NCBI RefSeq assembly: GCF_030295425.1 | Contig: NZ_AP027081.1 | Location: forward strand, 930,001-994,000 | Reading direction: 5' to 3' | Length of the DNA: 64,000 nucleotides | Origin: Mesoterricola sediminis | GTDB lineage: Bacteria > Acidobacteriota > Holophagae > Holophagales > Holophagaceae | Shown: positions 24,799 through 35,341 of the stretch, in pieces | Layout of the letters: the number at the start of each line of letters is the position of its first letter | Numbering within the stretch: the first letter of the stretch is position 1 | Made by a program: the position numbers and the translations under genes | Notes under the pieces: model-generated | Seen by the model: only the letters and a program-made list of their open reading frames with translations | Databases searched by the model: none | What the model was told of the DNA's origin: nothing

Positions 24799-25901
24799 AG
24801 GCGGAACCCCAGGCCCGAGGCCAGGCGGGGATCCCCCTGGGGCAGGTCGGCCCCGAGGCGGTCCGCCCAGCCGAGCCAGGCCAGGCCCGCGCCGCCCAGG
24901 GCCAGGGCGATGGCCGCCTCGGGCCAGCCGAACCGGAGGGGGAGGCCCGCCGAGGGCAGCACCAGCCAGGCCGTGTCCAACAGGTGGCCCGCCAGGACCA
25001 GGAGGGCCACCCCGGCCAGGCGGCGGGGGTCCGATTTGGCCGCCCGGGGCAGCAGGAGGAGGAAGGGAACGGCGAAGCGGAGGAGGGCGAGGCAGACGCT
25101 GGCCTTCCGCCAGCCGCCCTGGAGGCGCAGGAGGTACCAGCCGGCTTCGTCCGGCAGGTTGCCGTACCACATGAGCAGGTACTGGGCATAGGCGATGTAG
25201 GCCCAGAAGGCCGTGAACGCGAAGAGCCAGGCCCCCAGGTTGTGCAGGTGATCGGGGCGGAGGCCGGGGAGCCGCCCCTGGCGGCGCAGGGCCAGGGTGG
25301 CGAGGGTTGTCGCGGCGAAGCCCGCCAGGAGGCTGCCGGCGGTGAGATACACGCCCAGCAGGTCGCTGTACCAGGCCGGCGTGAGGCCCCCCACCCAGTC
25401 GTAGGCGGTCTGGGTGATCACCAGGGCGTAGAGCGCCATGAAGCCCGGCGCGAAGCGGCGCAGGCGGGCGCCATGGACGGCGGCGTCGCCGGCGGCCATG
25501 CGCAGGGAGAGGCCCGTCAGGACCTGGGCGGACAGGAGGCACAGGCCCATGGCGAGGGTCACCCGCAGGGCGACGGCCGGCGCCCCGAGCCAGGTGGCCT
25601 TGGCCCCGCCCGCGGGCCAGCCGGGGTACAGGGGGCCGAGGGCGCCCAGGGCCAAGGCGGCCACGGGGGCCAGGGGCCAGGCCAAGGTGGCCAGGCGCTC
25701 CGGCACCCGGCGGAGGGGCACGCTCCAGCGGGCGCCCACCAGGTGCTCCAGGGCCGGCTGGAAGAGGCAGCCCAGGACGAGGGTCTGCAGGAAGAGAAAG
25801 GCCGTGATCCAGGCGCCCCAGAAGCGGAGCGGGTCGACCCGCCAGGCGGTGTAGGCGCCCAGGGCGCCGGCGGCCGCGGCGAGGCGGAGAAGGCGGGTCA
25901 T
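24795..25901 (-). CDS. actF: Alternative Complex III membrane subunit ActF
   Basis: A 368-residue protein with about ten hydrophobic helices, related to ActC/NrfD-type quinol-interacting subunits. Characteristic pieces are PLRFWGAWITAFLFLQTL, YDWVGGLTPAWYSDLLGVYL, and FAFTAFWAYIAYAQYLLMWYGNLPDE, the last typical of ActF. ActF forms one of the two membrane modules of Alternative Complex III, which oxidises quinol and passes electrons to cytochrome c or directly to oxidase. The ATG overlaps the end of the actDE fusion, and its stop overlaps the next gene, so it is fully embedded in the operon. Confidence 0.9.
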   Translation of the reverse strand: MTRLLRLAAAAGALGAYTAWRVDPLRFWGAWITAFLFLQTLVLGCLFQPALEHLVGARWSVPLRRVPERLATLAWPLAPVAALALGALGPLYPGWPAGGAKATWLGAPAVALRVTLAMGLCLLSAQVLTGLSLRMAAGDAAVHGARLRRFAPGFMALYALVITQTAYDWVGGLTPAWYSDLLGVYLTAGSLLAGFAATTLATLALRRQGRLPGLRPDHLHNLGAWLFAFTAFWAYIAYAQYLLMWYGNLPDEAGWYLLRLQGGWRKASVCLALLRFAVPFLLLLPRAAKSDPRRLAGVALLVLAGHLLDTAWLVLPSAGLPLRFGWPEAAIALALGGAGLAWLGWADRLGADLPQGDPRLASGLGFRL

Positions 25902-27007
25902 GGGGTTCCCTCCGGGAGATCGGCGTCCGGCGCGTGGCGGGCGCGCTGCAGGGCGCGGACGTAGTGGACGACGGCCCAGGCCCGCGTGCCCTCCAGCTCC
26001 GCCTCGTGGCCGGGCATGGCGTTCCGGCCCTTGAGCACCACCCACCAGATGCGGCCGTCCGGGTAGGCCCGGACGGTGTCCGTGTGGAGGTTGGCGGGGG
26101 CGGCCCCGTAGGCGCTCCCCAGGGTGCCGCGGCCGTCGCCCAGGGGGCCGTGGCAGACGACGCACCGGGCCTGGAAGGCCGCCCGGCCCTCGGCGAGGAC
26201 GGCGGCGGTGGCGGGGAGGGGGTTCGCGAAGCCCGAGGCCTCCTCGAGGCCCGCGGCCCCCGGCGGCATGTGCCCCCGGGCCACCGTGCCGGGGACGGGG
26301 GGGCGCTGGCCCCGCCCGTCCGGGAAGAACCGGCTGGGCGCCTGGGGGTTCAGGCGGGGCTGGCGTTCCATGCGCACCATGGGCCGGACCTCCGGGTAGA
26401 CCTTGACGGCCCCGTAGGCCAGCAGGCCCGCCGCGGCCGCGGCGCCCCCGGCGGCGAGGAGCGCGGCCCCGGGCCGCCGGGGATGGACGGTGAGCCGGAC
26501 CCGCTCCACGTCCCGGGCCCCCGCCTCCCGCAGGGCCGCCTCGCAGGCCGCGGGATCCCCTTCCAGGGAGAGCGCGTAGCCGTCCCGGGTGATGGCGGCC
26601 ATGGCGCGGGTCGCCAGCAGGGGGTGCCCGAAGGCGGGAAGCCCGTTCAGGAGGAGGAGCATGCCCAGGGCCGCGGCGGCCGCCGCGAAGAGGATGGCCA
26701 CCTCGAACACCACGGGCACGAGGGGGACCCAGCTGCCTTCCGGCTTGCCGCTGACCCGGAGGGGGTAGTCCACGGCCGTCGTCCACCAGGCCAGGAGGAA
26801 GCCGGCCCCGGCGCCGAGGGCCGCGCCCAGGCCCACCAGGGGGGCCAGGGGCCCCTCGGGGCGGCCGAGGGCGGCCTGGAGGCCGTGGACCTCGTGGGGA
26901 GCGTAGGCCTCCAGCGGGCCCCGGCCCCGGAGGGCCCGGGCGGCGGCGAGGAGGTCCTCGGGGCCGGAGAAGAGGCCGACGGCGCCCCAGGGATGGGTGT
27001 CAGGCAT
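25898..27007 (-). CDS. Fused ActD-ActE subunit of Alternative Complex III
   Basis: One 369-residue frame contains two subunits that are normally separate. Residues 1-175 are ActD (DUF3341): GAVGLFSGPEDLLAAARAL, helices at about 55-75 and 96-120, and the loop VDYPLRVSGKP. Residues 180-369 are ActE. A helix at about 180-203 corresponds to its N-terminal anchor. The motif QPRLNPQAPSRFFPDGRG and RPPVPGTVARG follow, then one heme site, CVVCH at 282-286, and a probable axial Met in GRNAMPGHE. The three helices place the cytochrome in the periplasm, as expected. There is no stop or frameshift between the halves. It overlaps actC by eight bases and actF by ATGA. Confidence 0.93.
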   Translation of the reverse strand: MPDTHPWGAVGLFSGPEDLLAAARALRGRGPLEAYAPHEVHGLQAALGRPEGPLAPLVGLGAALGAGAGFLLAWWTTAVDYPLRVSGKPEGSWVPLVPVVFEVAILFAAAAAALGMLLLLNGLPAFGHPLLATRAMAAITRDGYALSLEGDPAACEAALREAGARDVERVRLTVHPRRPGAALLAAGGAAAAAGLLAYGAVKVYPEVRPMVRMERQPRLNPQAPSRFFPDGRGQRPPVPGTVARGHMPPGAAGLEEASGFANPLPATAAVLAEGRAAFQARCVVCHGPLGDGRGTLGSAYGAAPANLHTDTVRAYPDGRIWWVVLKGRNAMPGHEAELEGTRAWAVVHYVRALQRARHAPDADLPEGTP

Positions 27008-28327
27008 GGCCGGCCTCCCGCTGAGAGGCCTTCACCTCGGAGGTCGCCACGATGGGGAGGAACCGGATGAAGAGGAGCACCAGCGTGAAGAAGAGCCCGA
27101 AGGAGCCCGCCAGGATCCCCAGGTCGACCCAGGTGGGGGAGAAGGGGCGGGAGGCGCTGGGCAGGTAGTCCTGGTGCAGGCCGATGACGATGATGACGAA
27201 GCGCTCGAACCACATGCCCACCGTGACGGCGGCCGCCACGGGCAGCAGGGTCCGGTAGCTGCGGCGGCAGCGCCGCCACCACAGGAGCTGGGGGGCGCCC
27301 ACGTTGCAGGCCAGGGTGAGGAGGCCCGCCCAGCCGTACCGCCCGGTGACCATGGCCCGGAAGACCCGGGCCAGGTGGGCCTCCTGGCTGTACCAGGCAG
27401 TGAAGCCCTCCATGAGGTAGGCGTAGGCCATGAGGCAGCTCATGGCCAGGAGGACCTTGGCCATGGCGTCCATGTGGTCCCAGGTGACGATGCCGCCCAG
27501 CCCCAGCCGCTCCCGGGCCGCGGCGAGGACGAGGATGACCATGGCGAAGCCCGCGAAGATGGCCCCGGCCACGAAGTAGGGGGGGAAGAGGGTCATGTGC
27601 CAGCCCGGCACCACCGAGACGGCGAAATCGAAGCTCACCACGGAGTGGACGCTGATGACGAGGGCGGTGGCGAGGCCCGCGAGGAGGAGGGTGGCCCGGC
27701 CGTGGTGGGCCCAGTGGGCGGCGGAGCCCCGCCAGCCCAGGGCGAGGACGGTGTAGAGGCGCTTGCGGGGCCCGGGCGCCGCCCGCTCCCGCAGGGTCGC
27801 CAGGTCGGGGATGAGGCCCACGTACCAGAACAGGAGGGAGACGGTGAAGTAGGTGCCCACGGCGAACACGTCCCAGACCAGGGGGCTCCGGAAGTTGGGC
27901 CAGAGGGCCCGCTGGTTGGGGTAGGGGAAGAGCCAGAAGGCGAGCCAGGGCCGGCCCACGTGGAGGAGGGGGAAGAGGCCGGCGCAGATGACGGCGAAAA
28001 TGGTCATGGCCTCGGCGAACCGGGCGATGGCGTCCCGCCAGCGCTGGCGGAAGAGGAGGAGGATGGCGCTGATGAGGGTGCCCGCGTGGCCGATGCCCAC
28101 CCAGAAGACGAAGTTGATGATGCCGAAGGCCCAGAAGACGGGGGAATTGTTGCCCCACACGCCGATCCCGGCGTAGACGGTGTAGCCCATGAGGGCGAAG
28201 CCGAAGGCCATCAGGGCGGCGGTGCAGGCCAGGGCCCGCTTCCACCAGGCGGGAGCCGGCCCCTCGGCGAGGGCCAGCACCTGGTCGTCCAGGGCGGCCA
28301 GGGGCGAGGCGTCCGGATGCGGGGCGG

Positions 28328-28331
<4 letters not shown>
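27000..28331 (-). CDS. actC: Alternative Complex III membrane subunit ActC (NrfD/PsrC-like)
   Basis: A 443-residue polytopic quinol-binding subunit with about ten helices. Visible landmarks are GYTVYAGIGVWGNNSPVFWA and FGIINFVFWVGIGHAGTLIS, which carries the His near the quinol site. Others are VSFDFAVSVVPGWHMTLFPP and MWFERFVIIVIGLHQDYLP, all typical of ActC. The GTG start at 28331 has GGAGG at good spacing and overlaps the actB stop (GTGA). ActC with ActF makes the membrane core that oxidises menaquinol or ubiquinol. Confidence 0.94.
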
Positions 28332-31121
<2,790 letters not shown>

Positions 31122-31129
<8 letters not shown>

Positions 31130-31283
31130 GGCGTTTCACCGAGAGGAGGGGGGGCCCGATCCGGGGCTTGGGGGCGGGGGGCGCCGGCTCGGAGGCCGGG
31201 GGGGACGGCTCCCCGCCGAGGCGGCGCAGGATCTGGAGGGCGAGGGCGGAGCCCAGGGCGAGCAGGAGGGCGCGTCGGGTCAT
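31122..31283 (-). CDS. 53-residue single-helix protein between actA and actB
   Basis: A short frame begins at the ATG at 31283, four bases after the actA stop, with GGTGA upstream. It ends inside the actB start region with an eight-base overlap (ATGCCTGA). It encodes MTRRALLLALGSALALQ, a positively charged N-terminus plus one hydrophobic helix. A Pro-rich tail of about 30 residues ends in KRHA. The exact fit into the overlapping operon pattern is the main evidence that it is translated. Single-helix accessory subunits have been reported in Alternative Complex III structures, so this may be one, or a membrane-bound assembly factor. I recognise no family. Confidence 0.65.
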
Positions 31284-31287
31284 GGGG

Positions 31288-31866
31288 TCACCGGTGGCAG
31301 GCGGTGCAATGCTCGGGTCCCCGAAGGGGTCCCCGGGCGGGGGGCGCGCCGGAGGCGGGTTCGCGGAGGCCCGGGTGGCGGTGGCAGTCGAGGCAGGCGC
31401 CCATCCGCAGGTTCATGCGCCGTTCCAGGGTCACCATGTCCTGCACGTCGCCGTGGCAGTCCTGGCAGGCGAAGCCGGCGCGCAGGTGGGGCCGGTGATC
31501 GAAGGCCACGTGATCGGGGAGGGTGTGGACCCGGACCCAGGCCAGGGGCTCGCCCCGCTCCGCCATGCGGGCGAGGGTCTGGATCGCGGGCCGGTCCACC
31601 CGGGTGACCCGGTGGCAGCCCATGCACAGGTCGGCCCCCGGAAGGCCGGCCACCGGCGAGCGCGGGGCCCCGGCGTGGCAGTAGAGGCAGGGGATCGCCA
31701 GCTGGCCGGCGTGCTGCTCGTGGGAGAAGGGCAGGGGCTGGGCGGGCGCCGCTCCGCGGCGCAGGGCCTCCGGCTGGGTGAGCCAGCCCACGGCCAAGGC
31801 CGCGGTGGCGCCGCCGAGCAGGGCCGCCGGAACGACCCGGCGGAAGAGGAGATCCAAGGGATGCAT
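31288..31866 (-). CDS. actA: Alternative Complex III pentaheme cytochrome c subunit ActA
   Basis: A 192-residue protein with one N-terminal membrane anchor (about 10-28: VVPAALLGGATAALAVGWL). It has five CxxCH heme sites (CLYCH, CMGCH, CQDCH, CLDCH, CTACH), the number characteristic of ActA. Extra histidines in FSHEQHAG, VHTLPDHVAFDH and RPHL are probable axial ligands. It starts the respiratory operon and is preceded by a 369-base gap. ActA relays electrons within Alternative Complex III on the periplasmic side. Confidence 0.95.
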   Translation of the reverse strand: MHPLDLLFRRVVPAALLGGATAALAVGWLTQPEALRRGAAPAQPLPFSHEQHAGQLAIPCLYCHAGAPRSPVAGLPGADLCMGCHRVTRVDRPAIQTLARMAERGEPLAWVRVHTLPDHVAFDHRPHLRAGFACQDCHGDVQDMVTLERRMNLRMGACLDCHRHPGLREPASGAPPARGPLRGPEHCTACHR

Positions 31867-32235
31867 GGCGGAGGCTCAGGGGCATGGGCGTTTCGGCCGG
31901 GCCGGCCCGGATGGGACCGGCGCGAGGATGGGGATGCGGCGGCCCCGGCCTTCGTTCCCGGACCGGGCCACGGGCGCTCCCAGGCTGACGTTCGCGGTCC
32001 AAGGGGACATGACGCCTCCCTTCCGGGGCCTCCACCTGCTTCAGGTCCGGGGGGATGAGCCTGAGGCCGCCCTCCGGGTGGAGGGCTTCAACGCGGTGGC
32101 CATGCTGGATACCGCCTCGCGGTGAAGGGCGCGGATCCGGGACGGGCCCTGGAGGACGCAGTCAGGTGGCGGAACAGGGTCAATATGGCCCCGGGTCCCG
32201 CCTGCGCAAGCCTCTTTTTTTGCTATTAATTATGT
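31867..32235. other. Gap upstream of the respiratory operon
   Basis: These 369 bases separate the histidine kinase stop from actA, both on the minus strand. The kinase end of the gap is AT-rich (about 32210-32235), in contrast to everything around it. A possible promoter lies at 32182-32209, which would leave a 5' leader of about 300 bases before actA. On the plus strand a 38-codon frame (32009-32125) with high third-position GC starts at an ATG after AAGGGGAC; it looks codon-like but matches no family. I see no tRNA, and no clear riboswitch or terminator. Confidence 0.4.
32182..32209 (-). promoter_or_regulatory. Candidate sigma-70 promoter for the act-cox operon
   Basis: On the minus strand TTGCGC (32204-32209) is followed after 16 bases by CATATT (32182-32187), each matching four of six consensus positions. 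It lies next to the only AT-rich patch in the gap and points toward actA. The match is modest and unproven. Confidence 0.3.
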
Positions 32236-35200
32236 TTACTTGTCACCCATGGCCGCGGCCGGGGTGCGGGGCAGGCGCACCGTGAAGCGGGCCCCCTCGC
32301 CGGGGGCGCTCCAGGCTTCGAGGGTGCCGCCCAGGAGCTGGACGAGCCGTTGGCTGATGGTGAGGCCGAGGCCCGTGCCGCCGTGCCGGCGGTACGTGTC
32401 CAGGGCCCCCTGCTCGAAGGCCTCGAAGATGCGTCCGAACTGGTCCGGATCCAGGCCCGGCCCCGTATCGGCCACGGCGATGGCGAGGCCGTCCCCGTCC
32501 TCCCGGGCCTCGAGGCGGATCACGCCGCGCTCGGTGAACTTGCACGCGTTCCCGCCCAGGTTGAGGAGGATCTGCCGGAGCTTGGTGATATCCGTGACGA
32601 GACCCGGGAGGCCGGGCTGGCAGGTGATGTCCAGGCGGTTGCCCCGGGCGTCGGCCAGGGGCAGGAGGGTGTCGCGGACCTCGGCCAGCAGGGTCGGCAG
32701 GTCCGTCTCCTCGAGGCTGCACTGCATCATGCCCGCCTCGATCTTGGCCATGTCGAGGACGTTGTTGATCATGGCCAGGAGATGGCGGCCCGCCGCCTGG
32801 ATCTTGCGCAGGTCGCTGGAGGACTCCGCGTCGTTCCGCTCCAGCGCGCCGTCCTGGAGCAGCTCGCTGTAGAGCAGGATGGCGTTCAGCGGCGTGCGGA
32901 GCTCGTGGCTCATGCTGGCCAGGAACATGTCCTTGGCGCGGGAGGCGCGCTCCAGTTCCGCGTTGGCCTCGCGGAGCTCCCGGGTGCGCAGGGCGACCTC
33001 GGAGGCCAGGGCCTCGTTCCGGGACCGGAGGGCGCGGTGGCGCGCCCGCAGGAGGGCCCACACGGCCGCGGTCGCGGCCAGCGCGCCGCCGGCGCGCGCC
33101 CACCAGGTCTCCCACCAGTGGGGCAGGACGCGGAAGGGGAGCACCAGGCTCCGCCCGGCCGGGACGCCGTTCCGCACGAGGCGCACCTCGAGCTCGCGCT
33201 GGCCCGGGGGGATGGCGCTGTAGCGGACATGGAGCCCTTCCACGGGCACCCAGTCGGAATCCACGCCCGGGAGCCGGGCCTCCAGGGTGAGGGAGGTGGG
33301 GGCGCAGAAGGAGGACGTCCCGAACCGGGCGTCCAGGGGCCGCCCCGCGCGGATCACCGGCGGGAAGAAGGTGGGGAGGAGGGCGCCTCCGGCCCGCCAT
33401 TCCAGGAGGATGGGCGGCTTCGGGGGCGGCAGGGGCGTCTCGGCCCGCGTGTCGAAGGCGCCGAGGCCCTCGGAGGTGCCGTACCAGAGGGAGCCGTCCG
33501 GCTCCACGAGGAGTCCCTGGCTGGTGGCGTCGGCGCTGGGGATGCCTTCGCCGGGGGCGAACCAGGCCTCCAGGGAGGTGCCGCCCGGGCCCAGCCGCGC
33601 GAGGCCCTGGCTCGTCCCGACCCAGAGGCGGCCGCGGGCGTCCGCGTCCAGCGCGTAGACCACGAGGCCGGGCCGGTTCAGGAAGGGGCGGACGGTGCCC
33701 GCGCAGGTCCAGCCGTTGCCGCTCCGGCGGTGGCGGGTGAGGACGGGGTCCTCCAGGTAGGCCACCCAGATGTCCCCCGCCGGGTCGCGCACCGCCCCCA
33801 GCGGGGTGAGGGCGGGGGGGGTCCCGAGGCTGCGCCACGCGCCCCCGTCCCGGTAATAGACGCCGGCGCGGGTGCAGAGGAAGACCTCTCCCCGGCCGTC
33901 CTGGACCACCTCGAAGATGTCGTCCACGCGCTTGCCGTCCACCCGCACGGGGCCCCAGGTCCAGGTTCCGCCGGCGCGCCGGCCTTCGGCGAGTCCCTGC
34001 TGGTAGTCGGAGACCCAGACGGTGCCGTCGGCCCCGATGCCCAGGCCGCGGGAGACGGGTGACGGGGCCAGGTTGGGAACCCGGAGGGCCTCGACCGCGA
34101 GGGTGTCGGGATCCACCCGGTAGAGGACGCCTCCGGGGCTGCCCACCGCCAGCATGGAGCCGTCGGGATGGCGCCGGACCCTGGAGAAATGGCCCAGCCT
34201 CACCGTCCGCCAGCGCCCGCCATCGGCGACGGCGAGGCCCCCGCTCGTGGCCGCCCAGAGCCGGCCCCGGGCGTCCCGGGCCGCGTTCCAGGCCACCCGG
34301 TCGGGAAGGCCGTCCTCGACCCCGTAGACGGTCCAGAGACCCCGGCCGAGGACCTGGACCACGCCGGTGGCGCCCAGCCACGGCGTGCCCTCCTGGTCCA
34401 CCATGGCGGTCCGGGGCCGGTTCCCGCCGGCATCCGGCCTCACGAGCCGGACCTCCCGGCCCCTGCAGCGGGCGATGCCCGCCGGGGTGTTGACCCAGAG
34501 CCAGCCCTCCCGGTCGCGGGTGATCCGCAGGTTGTCCGGGGCGGGCTGGTCGAAGACGCCCCGGACCCGCTCCCAGCCGGCGGCGCCCGGGCCCCGCCTG
34601 AACATGCCGGCGCTGGAGCGGATCCAGGTCCAGCCGGCCCCGTCGGCCCCGGCGGCGAGGGCGTTGCGGGCCCCGGGTGGCAGGGACTCGCGCGTCCACC
34701 CGCCGCCCGGCGCCGGGTTCCAGATCGCAGCCGGGTCCACGAGCCTGGCGCCGGCGCGCTCCGGGACGGCCACCACGGCGGTGATCCGGCCGGCCCCCTT
34801 CGGCGGGTCCACGGCCCGGAAGGCCCGGGTGGCGTGCTCCCGGCGGTGGGTGGCCCCGAAGCTGTGGACCCACAGCGCGCCCTGGGCGTCGAAGGAGAGG
34901 GTGCGGACGTGCTCGGCCGGGAGGTTTCCGCCGGCCTGGAAGGAGCCCGCGGGATCCAGCAGGCCGAGGCCGTGCCGGGTCCCGATCCAGAGGCCCTCTT
35001 CCGGGTCGGGCAGGAGGGACGTGATGAAGCGGTAGTCGGTGGGGAGGTCCAGGGGCTCGAACCGGTGCCCGTTGTACCGGAAGAGGCCCGCCTCGGTGCC
35101 CGCGTAGATCATGCCGTCGTTGCCCTGGGCCACGGCCAGGACGGACAGGTTCGTCAGTCCCTCCTGGAAGCCGAAGACCCGGGCCCGCACGTGCCCGGGC

Positions 35201-35280
35201 CCCTGGGCGGGGGCGGGCGCCGCCCCGGAGGCCAGCAGGAGGCCCAGGGCGGCGAGGATCGGCATTCCGGGTAAGCGCAT
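32236..35280 (-). CDS. Sensor histidine kinase with two-component-regulator beta-propeller input domain
   Basis: The 1014-residue protein has a signal peptide (ILAALGLLLASGAAPAPAQ). Next is a periplasmic propeller built from repeats of the type DxxGxLWxGTxxGL (about 40-640; WIGTRHGLGLLD, LWAATSGGLAVAD, WVGTSQGLARLG). A Y_Y_Y-like Ig domain follows, then one transmembrane helix (about 745-765). The kinase core has MSHELRTPLNAI with phospho-acceptor His792, the N-box NLGGNACKFT (near 911), DTGPGLD (near 938) and GGTGLGLTIS. No receiver or DNA-binding domain follows, unlike Bacteroidota hybrid two-component systems that use the same sensor for polysaccharides. It lies 57 bases after the pullulanase gene. 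Confidence 0.92.
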   Translation of the reverse strand: MRLPGMPILAALGLLLASGAAPAPAQGPGHVRARVFGFQEGLTNLSVLAVAQGNDGMIYAGTEAGLFRYNGHRFEPLDLPTDYRFITSLLPDPEEGLWIGTRHGLGLLDPAGSFQAGGNLPAEHVRTLSFDAQGALWVHSFGATHRREHATRAFRAVDPPKGAGRITAVVAVPERAGARLVDPAAIWNPAPGGGWTRESLPPGARNALAAGADGAGWTWIRSSAGMFRRGPGAAGWERVRGVFDQPAPDNLRITRDREGWLWVNTPAGIARCRGREVRLVRPDAGGNRPRTAMVDQEGTPWLGATGVVQVLGRGLWTVYGVEDGLPDRVAWNAARDARGRLWAATSGGLAVADGGRWRTVRLGHFSRVRRHPDGSMLAVGSPGGVLYRVDPDTLAVEALRVPNLAPSPVSRGLGIGADGTVWVSDYQQGLAEGRRAGGTWTWGPVRVDGKRVDDIFEVVQDGRGEVFLCTRAGVYYRDGGAWRSLGTPPALTPLGAVRDPAGDIWVAYLEDPVLTRHRRSGNGWTCAGTVRPFLNRPGLVVYALDADARGRLWVGTSQGLARLGPGGTSLEAWFAPGEGIPSADATSQGLLVEPDGSLWYGTSEGLGAFDTRAETPLPPPKPPILLEWRAGGALLPTFFPPVIRAGRPLDARFGTSSFCAPTSLTLEARLPGVDSDWVPVEGLHVRYSAIPPGQRELEVRLVRNGVPAGRSLVLPFRVLPHWWETWWARAGGALAATAAVWALLRARHRALRSRNEALASEVALRTRELREANAELERASRAKDMFLASMSHELRTPLNAILLYSELLQDGALERNDAESSSDLRKIQAAGRHLLAMINNVLDMAKIEAGMMQCSLEETDLPTLLAEVRDTLLPLADARGNRLDITCQPGLPGLVTDITKLRQILLNLGGNACKFTERGVIRLEAREDGDGLAIAVADTGPGLDPDQFGRIFEAFEQGALDTYRRHGGTGLGLTISQRLVQLLGGTLEAWSAPGEGARFTVRLPRTPAAAMGDK

Positions 35281-35313
35281 GGGCGGGGTCGGGCGGAGTG
35301 GGCGGGAGCACCC

Positions 35314-35341
35314 AGGATACCAGAGCCCCTCAGGCGGTCAT
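35314..35341 (-). promoter_or_regulatory. Weak candidate promoter before the histidine kinase
   Basis: On the minus strand ATGACC (35336-35341, overlapping the pullulanase stop) and TATCCT (35314-35319) are 16 bases apart, each matching four of six consensus positions. If used, it would allow the kinase to be expressed apart from the starch operon. Evidence is limited to this partial match. Confidence 0.25.

Noticed and set aside
32009-32125. 38-codon plus-strand frame with high GC3 as a gene
   Set aside because: It is too short to judge, its ribosome site is too close to the ATG, and no family or conservation evidence is available. It is noted only as part of the gap.
32213-32221. T run considered as an intrinsic terminator
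   Set aside because: No stem precedes it on the plus strand. On the minus strand, where both flanking genes lie, it is an A run after the kinase stop.
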